NCBI GenBank assembly: GCA_002354095.1
Contig: DEKX01000048.1
Location: 1-64,000 of the forward strand
Source of the DNA: Prevotella sp. UBA2711
Lineage (GTDB): Bacteria > Bacteroidota > Bacteroidia > Bacteroidales > Bacteroidaceae
Direction of reading: 5' to 3'
Length of the DNA: 64,000 nucleotides
Below, one piece after another: positions 1 to 8,348 of the stretch. The notes under the pieces are model-generated. The model was not told the DNA's origin and made no database searches. It worked only from the letters and a program-made list of their open reading frames with translations. Position 1 is the first letter of the stretch; each line of letters begins with the position of its first letter. The position numbers and the translations under genes are program-made.

Positions 1-30
1 AAAAATAAACTCAAAAAGAAAAAGGAATAA

Positions 31-170
31 ATGGAAACTAGAAAACAAATAGCAGCAGAGGAAAAGAGGTGCAACAGCCATAATTGCGCCCCAAGCAATT
101 CTTCACACCTACGCAGATATAGCTGGAATCAGTGAGGATGAAGCCATGAACATTGCTGGGGCTGTAAATC
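31..170 (+). pseudogene. C_GCAxxG_C_C family redox protein, broken N-terminal fragment
   Basis: Translation from the ATG at 31 gives an N-terminus like METRKQIAAEE that stops after about 35 codons. One extra C in the tgcgccccaag stretch (about 91-101) moves the frame; removing it restores NCAQAILHTYADIAGISEDE, the N-terminal block of the putative redox-active C_GCAxxG_C_C family. Homology ends after about residue 45, where a terminator hairpin follows directly, so the Gly/Cys-rich core is gone. I read it as a decayed gene remnant. The family call rests on the short NCAQAI...ISEDEA block. Confidence 0.5.
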
Positions 171-210
171 AGCCGTTTTCAAAAAAAATATCGAAAATGG
201 CTGATTTTTT
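166..210 (+). terminator. Rho-independent terminator
   Basis: A 15-bp stem (AAATCAGCCGTTTTC with GAAAATGGCTGATTT, one G-T pair) around a 12-nt A-rich loop is followed by a T run. It closes the decayed gene at the left edge. Confidence 0.75.
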
Positions 211-295
211 GCTTTTTATTGCTGATAGCGAGAAAGACCATGCAGAGCCAGTAGCGGTTGATAGTTATGGCTTGCCATTTTGATGTATGTGAAAC

Positions 296-322
296 AAAAC
301 GCCAATTGCAATTGGCGTTTTT
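296..322. terminator. Bidirectional terminator-like palindrome
   Basis: AAAACGCCAATT and AATTGGCGTTTT form a perfect 12-bp inverted repeat around GC, with A and T tracts outside, so it could end transcription from either side. Confidence 0.6.
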
Positions 323-410
323 CATAACCACAGGCAAACTTGCACTTGTACCGGCGTTCGTCGTCGATTTCATCGTAGCATCCCACAGCATTCGCTGTCT
401 CGCTACAAGG

Positions 411-539
411 TTAGAATTTCACAGTGTATTCGTCGTTGATGTCGCGGTTCTCAATCTCGTATGTCAACTCCTGATGGAGGGATTTCTTTTCTTCGTTTTC
501 GGGCATTTCCAGTGTTACCCTTGCATATTGTTGTTTCAT
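411..539 (-). CDS. Small hypothetical protein (42 aa)
   Basis: A 43-codon frame on the minus strand starts MKQQYARVTLEMPE and ends DEYTVKF. It is highly charged, with no signal peptide or membrane segment. It lies in the gap between the left-edge pseudogene and uxaA, ending about 90 bases from the palindrome at 296-322. I do not recognise it. The amino-acid composition looks protein-like, but without homologues it could be chance or a small remnant. Confidence 0.35.
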   Translation of the reverse strand: MKQQYARVTLEMPENEEKKSLHQELTYEIENRDINDEYTVKF

Positions 540-686
540 CTATCTTCTATATTTATTGCTACGTACTATTATAATTGGATTGCAAAAGTACTCATTATTT
601 GGCAGAAATATGCGTGATTTAACGAATTTAGCATAAAAACAAACGTTTAATTGATGGGAAGTAAGCGATAACTGAAGCATTTTTCG

Positions 687-694
687 TATATTTG
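687..694 (+). promoter_or_regulatory. Bacteroidetes -7 box for uxaA
   Basis: TATATTTG matches the TAnnTTTG -7 consensus of the Bacteroidetes primary sigma factor and lies 26 bases before the uxaA ATG. Confidence 0.6.
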
Positions 695-719
695 TGCCAT
701 TAAACAACGGAATGAGAAT

Positions 720-2231
720 ATGACAAAGGTAAATGCATTGCTGATGAACGCTGCCGACAACGTGGTAACTACGGTGGGAGAGATTGCGAAAGGTAAGGAG
801 GTTGTCTATGAGAAGGATGGTGAGTTCCTGACGCTGAAGGCCGAGGAGGACATCCCCTACTGCCATAAGGTGGCATTGGTGGATTTGCCGGAAGCCTGCG
901 AGGTGATTAAGTACGGCGAGAGTCTGGGCAGAACCGTAACGAACATCGGCAAAGGTTGCTGGGTGAACGACCAGAACTTAAAGAGTGAGTTGCGCGACTA
1001 CGACAACGAACTAGCGGGCGATGACTGGCAGATGTGTGCTACCCAGTCTGCGCCACAGCAGCACAAGCAATTCCAGTTCTGGGGCTATCATCGTGCAGAG
1101 GGGCGTCCGGGCATCCGCAACCATATCCTGATTCTGCCTACATGCGTCTGCGCCAGTGAGTCATGCCGCATCGTGGCCAGTCAGATTCGTGGGGCGGTGA
1201 ACATCGTGTTCAACACAGGTTGCTCCGACGTACAGGCCAATACGGATATGAGTCAGAAGGTGCTGACGGGCTTTGCCTGCCATCCCAACGTTTATGGCGT
1301 GGTGATTATCGGTCTAGGCTGCGAGACCGTCCCCCATCGGAAACTAAAGGAGAAGATTGAGCGTCTGACCAGTAAGCCTGTCGTGTCATTCGGCATCCAA
1401 GAGGAAGGCGGCACTCTGAAGACCATCGAGAAGGCCACCCGTGCTGCTCGCGAGATGGCTCAGCAGGCTGGTTCGCAGCAAAAGGAACTCTTCGATGCCT
1501 CAGAACTCTATATCGGCATCGAGTGCGGTGGAAGCGATGCCACATCGGGTATCGCCAGCAATCCGTCAGTCGGTGAAATGAGTGATATTCTCGTAGATAT
1601 GGGTGCCACGACGGTGATGAGCGAGTCGATAGAATGGATTGGCGGTGAACACATACTTGCCAAGCGTGCCGCTACGACGGAGATTCACAATCAGATTATC
1701 GAGGTGTGCCGTGAGTACGAAGCCCATCTCTCTGCCGCTGGACAGGATTGCCGAGCCGGACAGCCCACGCCTGGCAACAAAGCGGGTGGACTGTCCACGC
1801 TCGAAGAGAAAAGCCTGGGCTGCATCCGCAAGGGTGGTACGCGTCCCATCGTGGAAGTGCTTCAGCAGGCGGTACGTCCTTCAAGGAAAGGTGCCGTCGT
1901 GATGGATACCGCTGGCTTCGACATAGCCAGCGTCACATCGATGGTGGCCTCCGGCTGTCAAGCCATCGTCTTCACCACAGGCAGGGGCACACCTACGGGC
2001 AATGCCATCGCTCCCGTGCTGAAGGTGACTGCCAACGAGCGCACTTACCGCATGATGGAGGACAACATGGACGTTGATCTCAGTGCCGTGTTGAGGGGCG
2101 AAAGAACCATTGTTCAGATGGGCAGCGAACTGGTTGGTATCGTTGCCGAGGTAGCCAGCGGCCGCATGACCAAGGCCGAGGTCTTCGGATTCTCCGACAT
2201 TGCCGTCGATCATGTCTGCAGGTTTGTATAG
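720..2231 (+). CDS. uxaA: Altronate dehydratase (UxaA family hydro-lyase)
   Basis: UxaA dehydrates D-altronate to 2-keto-3-deoxy-D-gluconate in cytoplasmic galacturonate breakdown. The 503-residue product is the usual single-chain form: an N-terminal SAF-like domain (about residues 1-95) joined to the UxaA C-terminal domain. GYHRAEGRPGIRNH at about 122-135 and the later ECGGSDATSGIASNPSVG block are family signatures. The ATG at 720 is preferred because an upstream ATG at 713 stops after three codons, and a -7 box sits just upstream. No other uronate genes are next to it, so the rest of the pathway must lie elsewhere. D-galactarate or sulfolactate hydro-lyases share this fold, so the exact substrate is inferred. 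Confidence 0.88.
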   Translation: MTKVNALLMNAADNVVTTVGEIAKGKEVVYEKDGEFLTLKAEEDIPYCHKVALVDLPEACEVIKYGESLGRTVTNIGKGCWVNDQNLKSELRDYDNELAGDDWQMCATQSAPQQHKQFQFWGYHRAEGRPGIRNHILILPTCVCASESCRIVASQIRGAVNIVFNTGCSDVQANTDMSQKVLTGFACHPNVYGVVIIGLGCETVPHRKLKEKIERLTSKPVVSFGIQEEGGTLKTIEKATRAAREMAQQAGSQQKELFDASELYIGIECGGSDATSGIASNPSVGEMSDILVDMGATTVMSESIEWIGGEHILAKRAATTEIHNQIIEVCREYEAHLSAAGQDCRAGQPTPGNKAGGLSTLEEKSLGCIRKGGTRPIVEVLQQAVRPSRKGAVVMDTAGFDIASVTSMVASGCQAIVFTTGRGTPTGNAIAPVLKVTANERTYRMMEDNMDVDLSAVLRGERTIVQMGSELVGIVAEVASGRMTKAEVFGFSDIAVDHVCRFV

Positions 2232-2239
2232 TTTATATA

Positions 2240-2343
2240 TACCTACTTCTGATTAACCTGCTTTTGCAGGCTTACACTAGTGTGCAATGCTTAAAACACC
2301 GCTTTTTAGGTATTGCGTACCTTATTTAATTGCCGTACCTTTG
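2240..2343 (+). promoter_or_regulatory. Repeated promoter/operator element, copy 1
   Basis: This is the first of three homologous intergenic elements (others at 7798 and 9758). It contains a CTGCttttGCAG stem, then the dyad GTGCAAT...AAAAC...GTTTT-like...ATTGCGTAC at 2282-2320, then a -7 box TACCTTTG at 2336-2343. The TTG in the right arm sits 20 bases before the -7 box, as a -33 element should, so a protein bound to the dyad would overlap the promoter. It drives the small membrane protein at 2409. Confidence 0.65.
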
Positions 2344-2408
2344 CACCCAAAATCACAGGCAATAAAATTGCTAGCTGTGATGGTCAGCCATCAATTGTAA
2401 GAGACATT

Positions 2409-2615
2409 ATGTTATTAACGAAATCACATTCCCTGCCAGATTCTGGAAATCGACTTCCCATCTGGCTTTTGTGTCTTTTGTCGGCAACCACATTGATTCC
2501 TGCCATCCTGCTTGCTTTGTCATTCATCAATGGCTGGAGTTGGTTGTGGATGGCTCTTTTCATCATCCTGTTTATCGTCTCGACGGTATTCCTATGCTTT
2601 ATGGCCAGACTCTAA
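2409..2615 (+). CDS. Small two-helix membrane protein, paralogue 1
   Basis: The 68-residue protein has a short polar N-terminus containing LPDSGNRLP, then two hydrophobic helices separated by NGWSWLW. It is nearly identical to the protein at 8929. The ATG at 2409 is chosen because earlier in-frame codons lie within the promoter (-7 box at 2336). The leader before the ATG is also shared with the 8929 copy. Probably an inner-membrane protein of unknown role; transcription should depend on the operator element upstream. Confidence 0.6.
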   Translation: MLLTKSHSLPDSGNRLPIWLLCLLSATTLIPAILLALSFINGWSWLWMALFIILFIVSTVFLCFMARL

Positions 2616-2626
2616 TTACATTTATT

Positions 2627-2668
2627 ATGGATAAATCAAACATCAGCTATTCACGCAACAAACAGTAA
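2627..2668 (+). pseudogene. Remnant start of an ECF S-component-like gene
   Basis: The 13-codon frame MDKSNISYSRNKQ shares its ATG context and first codons with the MptD-like gene at 11856: attatggataaatcaaaca is identical in both. It ends in TAATG, overlapping the ygbA start by one base. I read it as the stub of a deleted paralogue now serving as leader for ygbA. Confidence 0.35.
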
Positions 2669-2961
2669 TGAGCAGAATAGAACGAGAGAAGCAGATAGTG
2701 AGAAAGATGATAGAACTTTATTGCCGCTATCATCTTCATCAGGACACGTTGCCGGATGAATACTTGCATCTGGCAGACTTCGCTTGTCGTCGTCTAGATC
2801 ATTGCAAGTATGGTGAAAACAAGACTGCTTGCAAAGATTGTTCCACTCATTGTTATGCTCCGAAAGAGCGCGAGGCCATCCGCAAGGTGATGCGCTGGGC
2901 AGGACCGAGAATGATATGGTATGCCCCCAAAGATGCCATCTTACATATACTCAATAAGTGA
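2668..2961 (+). CDS. ygbA: YgbA-like, nitrous oxide-stimulated promoter family protein
   Basis: This 97-residue cytoplasmic protein matches the YgbA family. It has IxLYCRxHH near the N-terminus, a cysteine cluster (CKYGENKTACKDCSTHC at about 46-62) and the hallmark MRWAGPRM near residue 76. In enterobacteria YgbA belongs to the nitrosative-stress regulon and supports growth recovery after nitric oxide; the cysteines suggest a metal site. The start overlaps the preceding 13-codon stub (TAATG), so translation may be coupled. A convergent gene ends 28 bases downstream. Confidence 0.8.
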   Translation: MSRIEREKQIVRKMIELYCRYHLHQDTLPDEYLHLADFACRRLDHCKYGENKTACKDCSTHCYAPKEREAIRKVMRWAGPRMIWYAPKDAILHILNK

Positions 2962-2988
2962 TAAACTTATCAATATAAAGAAATAGTA

Positions 2989-3978
2989 TCAAGATTCTTC
3001 AGTAGTGATATACTTCGAACTGAATATGGTGAGGACTACAACGATGATGAATACCACGAGGATGATAGTCATTTCGCGAATATGACTCATAGGATCAACC
3101 CATATCTCATTGAAAAATCCATTACGGGCCATGATCTCCACGAAGGTCCAGAACACGATGACGGTAGCCAGTGCATAGCGTATGTTGCGCCCCCAGACAG
3201 CAATATGCAATTCTTTTTTCAGCATCAGTATCGAACTTACAAGGCTGACAAGTGCCAGAATAATAGTCACAGGATGGTCCTGCCCCAGGAATACGGGATC
3301 GTAACAGAACATCAGCAGCAGATAAATGCCCCACATCATCACGTTCCATTCCATGAAGGTGACGATAGAGGAATTTCGGATGCCCACGCGAATACCGCCT
3401 TGCAGGTTGCTGAACCTGCGACTCTTTGGCAGACAGTGATTTTGCAGCCAGTTGATGAAGTCGCATCCGGTCTTGGTGCAGAACACGTAGAACAGCATGA
3501 CGACCACCCACATGCCGAAGGTGGCAGGCATGATAAGGTACTCAGGTCTTGATCCGCGCATCGTTTTAAGTTCGGCACGACTGTAGTCTTCCAGGGGTGT
3601 GCCGTTTATCAGGTATTCCTGGTGGTTGATGAGTCCATCCACATACTGCGTCGTGGTCTGGATGACACCAGAACCATAGAGGTCGCAGTGTACGCCGAAG
3701 CGCTGGGCATAATAGACGAAGAGGAATTCTACCCATCCCGTCCAGAAGAGCATGGCTCCCACAATGCCGAAAATAGTTTGATGGGTATCACCCTTGGCAA
3801 ATACACCCCAGATGGTGACAATCAGTCCGACAAATCCCATGGCGAAGGCGCAGTAATGCAGCGTCTCTGTTGCCAGGAAGTGCTCCATGAGCGCCATCAT
3901 GGCATGGCCTAACGGCATGAGCAGTAACACAACCAGAAAGGCCCCGATGCTTTTCCCAATATATAATTTTTTCTTCAT
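2989..3978 (-). CDS. Multi-pass membrane protein of the heme operon
   Basis: The 329-residue protein has about eight hydrophobic segments, with soluble loops around residues 95-145 and 175-200. It has a positively charged N-terminus (MKKKLYIGKS) and no recognisable catalytic motif. It is the last gene of a minus-strand operon, 30 bases after the TonB-dependent receptor. That position suggests a role linked to heme or iron uptake, but I do not recognise the family. Confidence 0.65.
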   Translation of the reverse strand: MKKKLYIGKSIGAFLVVLLLMPLGHAMMALMEHFLATETLHYCAFAMGFVGLIVTIWGVFAKGDTHQTIFGIVGAMLFWTGWVEFLFVYYAQRFGVHCDLYGSGVIQTTTQYVDGLINHQEYLINGTPLEDYSRAELKTMRGSRPEYLIMPATFGMWVVVMLFYVFCTKTGCDFINWLQNHCLPKSRRFSNLQGGIRVGIRNSSIVTFMEWNVMMWGIYLLLMFCYDPVFLGQDHPVTIILALVSLVSSILMLKKELHIAVWGRNIRYALATVIVFWTFVEIMARNGFFNEIWVDPMSHIREMTIILVVFIIVVVLTIFSSKYITTEES

Positions 3979-4008
3979 CTTTCAATTGTAAATTTTCAAT
4001 TCTCAATT

Positions 4009-5964
4009 CTAAAACAGGTCAAGCCCCATTCCTATCATCACATTGGTACCATCGGTAATAGGAGCGTTCAGATAGTAATAGTCGGGCTTGTAGTTCAGCA
4101 GATTATCAATCGTTAACGACACCTTTGCCCTGTTCCACAGACGTCCCGTCAACATTAGTTTCCACAAACTATAGGCAGGATAGTGTATCGTTGTAGTACC
4201 TTGACTGATGTCATAGTAGTCGCGATATTCCTCGTTGTCTACCGCCGACAACAATCGTCCATTGAGCGTCGCGCTGAAGGCGTAGTCTGAAGAGAACGTC
4301 TTGTCAACGCCCACTTCCCAGTTCAGTGCATGAGGACGGGCGGGGATATACTGATTATTGATGGTGTTGCCATCGCTTTTGGGCAGTCGCTCCTTGGTGA
4401 AGGCATAACCCACCTTAGCCGAAACGATGTTCCAACGGTAGCGCGCCGTCAGGTCAGCGCCATAGACGGAATAGGTCTCCAGATTGGTGTATGACAGGTA
4501 GAGCTGACCGTCCTGCGGGCTGCGATAGTAGGGGATGCCAGTACTGATTTTATCCTTGACGCTATTGTAGTAGCCCATCGCCATCACGTTGAATCGCCCC
4601 TTGGTATATTCTACCGATGCATTCAGATTGTGGCTCACTTCTGCCTTCAGGTTCTCGTTGCCCTCAACAATCCAGATGCCCGACATGTCAAATTCGTAGT
4701 TTTTCTCCTTCAGTGTAGGTGCACGGAATCCCATTCCGTAGCTCATGCGGAGGGTCAGGTTACGTTTAGGCAGGTAGCGCAGCGACAGCTTGGGAGTCAG
4801 TCGCGACAGGCTACCGTCAGAGAAGTAATCGTAGCGCAGTGCTCCCACCACCTCCCACTGACGGTTGATGTTCCAGTCGTATTGTGCAAAGGCATCGGCT
4901 GTCATCTGGTGACGTGTACCATCAGTCAGCTTGTTGTTCAACAGATAGTCGCGCATCATGTCGCCACCCAGCGTCAGGATGTCGCCACGGCTCGTCGAGT
5001 GGTTGTAGAGTGCTCGGACGCTGTTCTGCACATTGCTATAAGTGCGTATGTCGAGGTTCTGAGAGCGTAGCAGCGTCGACTTGTCGTACTGGTCAAAGGC
5101 GTATGACAGCTCGGCATAGTCGTTATCCGTGATGTTCCACTCGCCCTTTACGCCTGCCGAGAAATCTCGGTAGCGCTCAGGCTCGCTGGGCACGCGGGGC
5201 ACCTGCCGGAAATAGTAGCCAGCATGGCCCTGAAGTTTCAGCCCGTCAGCTGGGCGCAGCGTCAACTTGTCTTTCACGCTGACCACGCGGTTGCCATAGA
5301 CCTCGCTGAACACCCGTGTGGCAGGATTCGCTTTGCTACAGACCTTGTAGTTGTCTATATCGCTGAAGCTGGCAGAGAGCGCATTAGCCCAGTGGTTGCG
5401 GTTCATGCTGAAAATGCCACCATAGCGCTGACTGTTGTGGCGTCCCCACCGTGCATCGAGATGCAGATTCCATGGTCTTACGTTCTCCTTGGTGATGATG
5501 TTCACCACGCCACCCTCGGCATTGCTGCCATAGAGTGCAGAAGCTGCTCCCTTCACAATCTCTATACGTTCAACACCCGCCATCAGCAATCGTGAGAAGT
5601 CCACATCATCCATCGTCTCACCTGCCAGCCGTTCGCCATCGACGAGAAACAGGATGCTCTGCCCGCCAAAGCCCGAGAAGTTGAGATGGGTCTGCTGGTT
5701 CATGGCATACGAAAACTCCACGCCAGGCAATTCCTGGGTCAGCAGGTCCTGGATGTCGGTAGCATCGGTACGTTCTATATCCTTACTGGTGATGACACGT
5801 GTGGCGACAGGAGCGTCAGCCAACGTCTTGGGTGTACGCGTACCCGTCACCACAACCTGCGAGAGTGCGATTGTGTCGCGCTCGAAGTCGTGCAGTTGCT
5901 TGTCGCTCTGGGCATGGGCGCCCATCGACAATGTGCAGGCGAGGAGAAGGGTCATCGTCTTCAT
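4009..5964 (-). CDS. TonB-dependent heme receptor (HmuR-like)
   Basis: The 651-residue outer-membrane receptor begins with a signal peptide ending ...SMGAHA|QS. A TonB-box-like stretch (IALSQVVVTGTRTPKT) and a plug domain follow: TDIQDLLTQELPGVEF, then IEIVKGAASALYGSNAEGGVVN. A 22-strand-type barrel ends in an aromatic residue (...MGLDLF). The start is fixed by the overlap with hmuY, where stop and start share ATGA. Neighbouring HmuY makes heme the likely ligand, imported with energy from TonB-ExbBD. Cobalamin or another chelate is possible but less likely here. Confidence 0.85.
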   Translation of the reverse strand: MKTMTLLLACTLSMGAHAQSDKQLHDFERDTIALSQVVVTGTRTPKTLADAPVATRVITSKDIERTDATDIQDLLTQELPGVEFSYAMNQQTHLNFSGFGGQSILFLVDGERLAGETMDDVDFSRLLMAGVERIEIVKGAASALYGSNAEGGVVNIITKENVRPWNLHLDARWGRHNSQRYGGIFSMNRNHWANALSASFSDIDNYKVCSKANPATRVFSEVYGNRVVSVKDKLTLRPADGLKLQGHAGYYFRQVPRVPSEPERYRDFSAGVKGEWNITDNDYAELSYAFDQYDKSTLLRSQNLDIRTYSNVQNSVRALYNHSTSRGDILTLGGDMMRDYLLNNKLTDGTRHQMTADAFAQYDWNINRQWEVVGALRYDYFSDGSLSRLTPKLSLRYLPKRNLTLRMSYGMGFRAPTLKEKNYEFDMSGIWIVEGNENLKAEVSHNLNASVEYTKGRFNVMAMGYYNSVKDKISTGIPYYRSPQDGQLYLSYTNLETYSVYGADLTARYRWNIVSAKVGYAFTKERLPKSDGNTINNQYIPARPHALNWEVGVDKTFSSDYAFSATLNGRLLSAVDNEEYRDYYDISQGTTTIHYPAYSLWKLMLTGRLWNRAKVSLTIDNLLNYKPDYYYLNAPITDGTNVMIGMGLDLF

Positions 5965-6725
5965 ATCGGGTATTTGTATTCTATTGTCAACTGACACTTG
6001 CGGTTGGTTGTGCCAATATAGTTCTTCAGGCGTATAGCGGCGTATGTGCCGTCGGCCAGACGAACAACGAACACGTTGCTGTTGTGGGTGAAGGCAGGGG
6101 GCATAGGGGGAATGTCCAAACGGAGCCATTTACCCAACTCAGTATTGATCTTAATGCGCTGATTGCCAACGATGCCTTGCAACATACGGTCCTGCACGGT
6201 CCAAACGTCTGTCTGGTTCCATGTGTCGCACACGAAGTTGATGGTAGAAAAGACACTGTGACTCCCCACCTTGCTAATGTCGGTGATGGATGTCTCGATT
6301 GCTGCGCCGCCATTGGTCCTCACATTATTGCGATGGAAGGCCAAATCCCAACGTTTGGGTTCTGGCTGACGGATGGTGGGATAGCTCTCGCGAAACTCGT
6401 TGTTCGAGATTCCCTCGCCAAAAACGTCGTACCAGTAAGTATAAATTCCTGTCTTGTCTTCGTCGTAGCTGTCGGTCTTTTCCAACGGAATGTCGTAGGT
6501 TGTATAGACCTGCTCAGGCTTTTCGCCTTTATCGGTAGCCTCCTTCAGGGCGTGCAGGTCAATATAGTGCCATTGCGTCCAGTCAGAGGCATCGATATAG
6601 ATGTCTCCTGCTGCAGGTGTGGCTGGCTCGTCGTAGATATCGTCAAGAATACCGTTACAGGCTGTGAGCATCGCGAGGAGCCCACAGCCTACAACAGTCT
6701 TTATCTTGCGTATGACGTTCGTCAC
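5961..6725 (-). CDS. hmuY: HmuY-family heme-binding lipoprotein
   Basis: The 254-residue protein has a lipoprotein signal (LLAMLTACNG). HmuY-family features follow: IDASDWTQWHYIDL near residues 45-58, RRWDLAFHRNNVRTNGGA-like sequence (here KRWDLAFHRNN), and a C-terminal ADGTYAAIRLKNYI block. HmuY proteins capture heme at the surface and pass it to the HmuR receptor encoded next, which overlaps by four bases. The axial heme ligands vary across this family and I cannot assign them. Expression is probably iron-regulated, but no classical Fur box is obvious. Confidence 0.82.
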   Translation of the reverse strand: MTNVIRKIKTVVGCGLLAMLTACNGILDDIYDEPATPAAGDIYIDASDWTQWHYIDLHALKEATDKGEKPEQVYTTYDIPLEKTDSYDEDKTGIYTYWYDVFGEGISNNEFRESYPTIRQPEPKRWDLAFHRNNVRTNGGAAIETSITDISKVGSHSVFSTINFVCDTWNQTDVWTVQDRMLQGIVGNQRIKINTELGKWLRLDIPPMPPAFTHNSNVFVVRLADGTYAAIRLKNYIGTTNRKCQLTIEYKYPI

Positions 6726-6729
6726 CTAT

Positions 6730-7704
6730 TTATTTAATAAGGTATTTCTTGCCGTTTTTGATGACCAGTCCCTTGTGGTCGTTACCTACGCGCTGGCCAT
6801 TCAGATTGTAAACAGCATCGTCGGCACTCTTTTCCGTCACGACGGTCTCAATAGCAGCCACCGTCGATTCGGGGAAGGTGGAGGTGATAAGGAAAGGCAT
6901 GGCACCAGGTTTGAAAGCATTGACGATTTTAATATTCTTGCCTTCAAATACTACCAGGATATTATTGGCATCTGCAGCACTCAGGGCATAGTCTGCATCC
7001 ATTCCTGCAGCCTTGAAGTGCATGGTCAGACCATCCTCGTGATAGTCACGATAGTAGCCACCCTTATCGCTATCCATCACCAGTCCCTTAACGGTATAGC
7101 CACCAGAGGTAAGGTCACCGATAGTGGTATTCTTCATATCGAAGGTGGGCACTTCAACATCGACCTTTGTGGTCTCGCCGTCAAGATAAGTGCGCACGTT
7201 ATAGGTCACACTCTCCACAGAATAGTCCTTATCAATAAGTACATGCAGTCTGTCAGTCCAAGACTTGACATAGAAACCATCAATTTCGTAAATGATGTCG
7301 TGTGGCATTTGACCGTACTTGAACTGGATCTTCAGTTTTACGTTATAAATACCACTGTTATGTGTAAACGTACCTGACAGAATTTTGCCAGTGACCGTCT
7401 TTTCATCGGTTGCTGTGGTGGTAAATTCCTGCTCATTCCATGTCACGCCGGTATAGCCACCTTCGTATGTTGTCTCCTTAATGGTGAACGAAGGTATGAT
7501 AGCCTCGTGGCCACCCATATTGTACGTCATCGAAGGGATGATAAAGTCACTACCGGCATAGACAATGGTGTCGCTCTCAACATTGACAGTAGTTGTCATT
7601 ACAGTAAACGATGCCTTACCGGCAAACTTCATAGCGCCATGCTGGGCCATTGAGTTGGAAACGAATGCCACAAGGGCAAATAAGAGTGTAAAAATCTTCT
7701 TCAT
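6730..7704 (-). CDS. Secreted calycin-like beta-barrel protein, first gene of heme operon
   Basis: The 324-residue protein starts with a signal peptide (MKKIFTLLFALVAFVSNSMA|Q). Two calycin-like domains of about 110 residues follow, rich in alternating T/V/Y, such as GHEAIIPSFTIKETTY and DLTSGGYTVKGLVMDS. The C-terminus, VYNLNGQRVGNDHKGLVIKNGK, resembles the short sorting or anchoring tails of Prevotella secreted proteins. It lies four bases before hmuY and has the operon promoter upstream. Calycins bind small hydrophobic ligands, so heme or siderophore capture is a reasonable guess. Confidence 0.65.
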   Translation of the reverse strand: MKKIFTLLFALVAFVSNSMAQHGAMKFAGKASFTVMTTTVNVESDTIVYAGSDFIIPSMTYNMGGHEAIIPSFTIKETTYEGGYTGVTWNEQEFTTTATDEKTVTGKILSGTFTHNSGIYNVKLKIQFKYGQMPHDIIYEIDGFYVKSWTDRLHVLIDKDYSVESVTYNVRTYLDGETTKVDVEVPTFDMKNTTIGDLTSGGYTVKGLVMDSDKGGYYRDYHEDGLTMHFKAAGMDADYALSAADANNILVVFEGKNIKIVNAFKPGAMPFLITSTFPESTVAAIETVVTEKSADDAVYNLNGQRVGNDHKGLVIKNGKKYLIK

Positions 7705-7738
7705 CTTTTATCTAATTAAATGCATTTTTATCGGGGTG

Positions 7739-7746
7739 CAAAGGTA
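7739..7746 (-). promoter_or_regulatory. -7 box of the heme operon
   Basis: Read on the minus strand this is TACCTTTG, 35 bases before the start codon at 7704. It faces away from the DUF2023-flavodoxin promoter. Confidence 0.6.
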
Positions 7747-7797
7747 CGCATTATTTCCAACCTGTGAAATACCCAAAAATGACGATTTCCACTAAAT

Positions 7798-7900
7798 ACC
7801 TACTTCTTGTTAATCTGGTTTTGCAGACTTACACAGGTGCGCAATGCTTAAAACACCGCGTTTTAGGTATTGCGCACCTTATTTATTTGCCGTACCTTTG
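7798..7900 (+). promoter_or_regulatory. Repeated promoter/operator element, copy 2
   Basis: This is the most symmetrical copy. GGTGCGCAAT (7836-7845) and ATTGCGCACC (7869-7878) are a perfect 10-bp inverted repeat, with AAAAC and GTTTT nested inside. TTG in the right arm is 20 bases from TACCTTTG (7893-7900), so the dyad covers the -33 element. It drives DUF2023 and flavodoxin. Confidence 0.72.
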
Positions 7901-7924
7901 CAGCCGAAATCAAGAACGATAAAA

Positions 7925-8323
7925 ATGAGAACGACGACAGCGATTCCCACAGAGATGAAGGTACTGATGAATCACATCTACGAGTTGCATAAAGGTGTGC
8001 GCCACATGGTGCTGTTCACCTGCAACAAGAGGTACAGTGAACTGGCCATTCAGCGACTGGAGAGCCAAGGTATTCCATACCTGTTGCAGCCAGCAGGTCA
8101 GCAGAACCTGAACGTGTATTTCGGGCGGCGTGAGTGTTTGGAGGCCATCCGGCTCATCGTCACCCGTCCGCTGAACCAGCTCACACCCGAAGAAGATTTC
8201 ATCCTCGGAGCTATGCTCGGCTATGACCTCTGCGCACAATGCGAACGGTACTGTAAGCGCAAAAACGGATGTAAAAGCGAGTGCAACGGGAAATGTGAGG
8301 GGAAATGCATCAACAGAAATTAA
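7925..8323 (+). CDS. DUF2023 family protein
   Basis: The 132-residue cytoplasmic protein is a DUF2023 member: LMNHIYELHKGVRHMVLFTC, then LESQGIPYLLQP, NVYFGR and EEDFILGAMLGYDLCAQCERYC. It adds a cysteine-rich tail (CKRKNGCKSECNGKCEGKC) that could bind metal. The ATG at 7925 is chosen because it follows the -7 box by 25 bases. Flavodoxin follows 25 bases downstream, an arrangement common in Bacteroidetes and thought to belong to the low-iron response. Molecular function is unknown. Confidence 0.75.
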   Translation: MRTTTAIPTEMKVLMNHIYELHKGVRHMVLFTCNKRYSELAIQRLESQGIPYLLQPAGQQNLNVYFGRRECLEAIRLIVTRPLNQLTPEEDFILGAMLGYDLCAQCERYCKRKNGCKSECNGKCEGKCINRN

Positions 8324-8348
8324 TAACTTCTTTTGAATAAATCATAAA

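Noticed and set aside
713..724. Upstream ORF controlling uxaA
   Set aside because: ATG AGA ATA TGA overlaps the uxaA start but is only three codons and likely chance.
4630..5070. Long plus-strand ORFs opposite the TonB receptor
   Set aside because: They are antisense shadows of a clear receptor gene, with no family resemblance or promoter.
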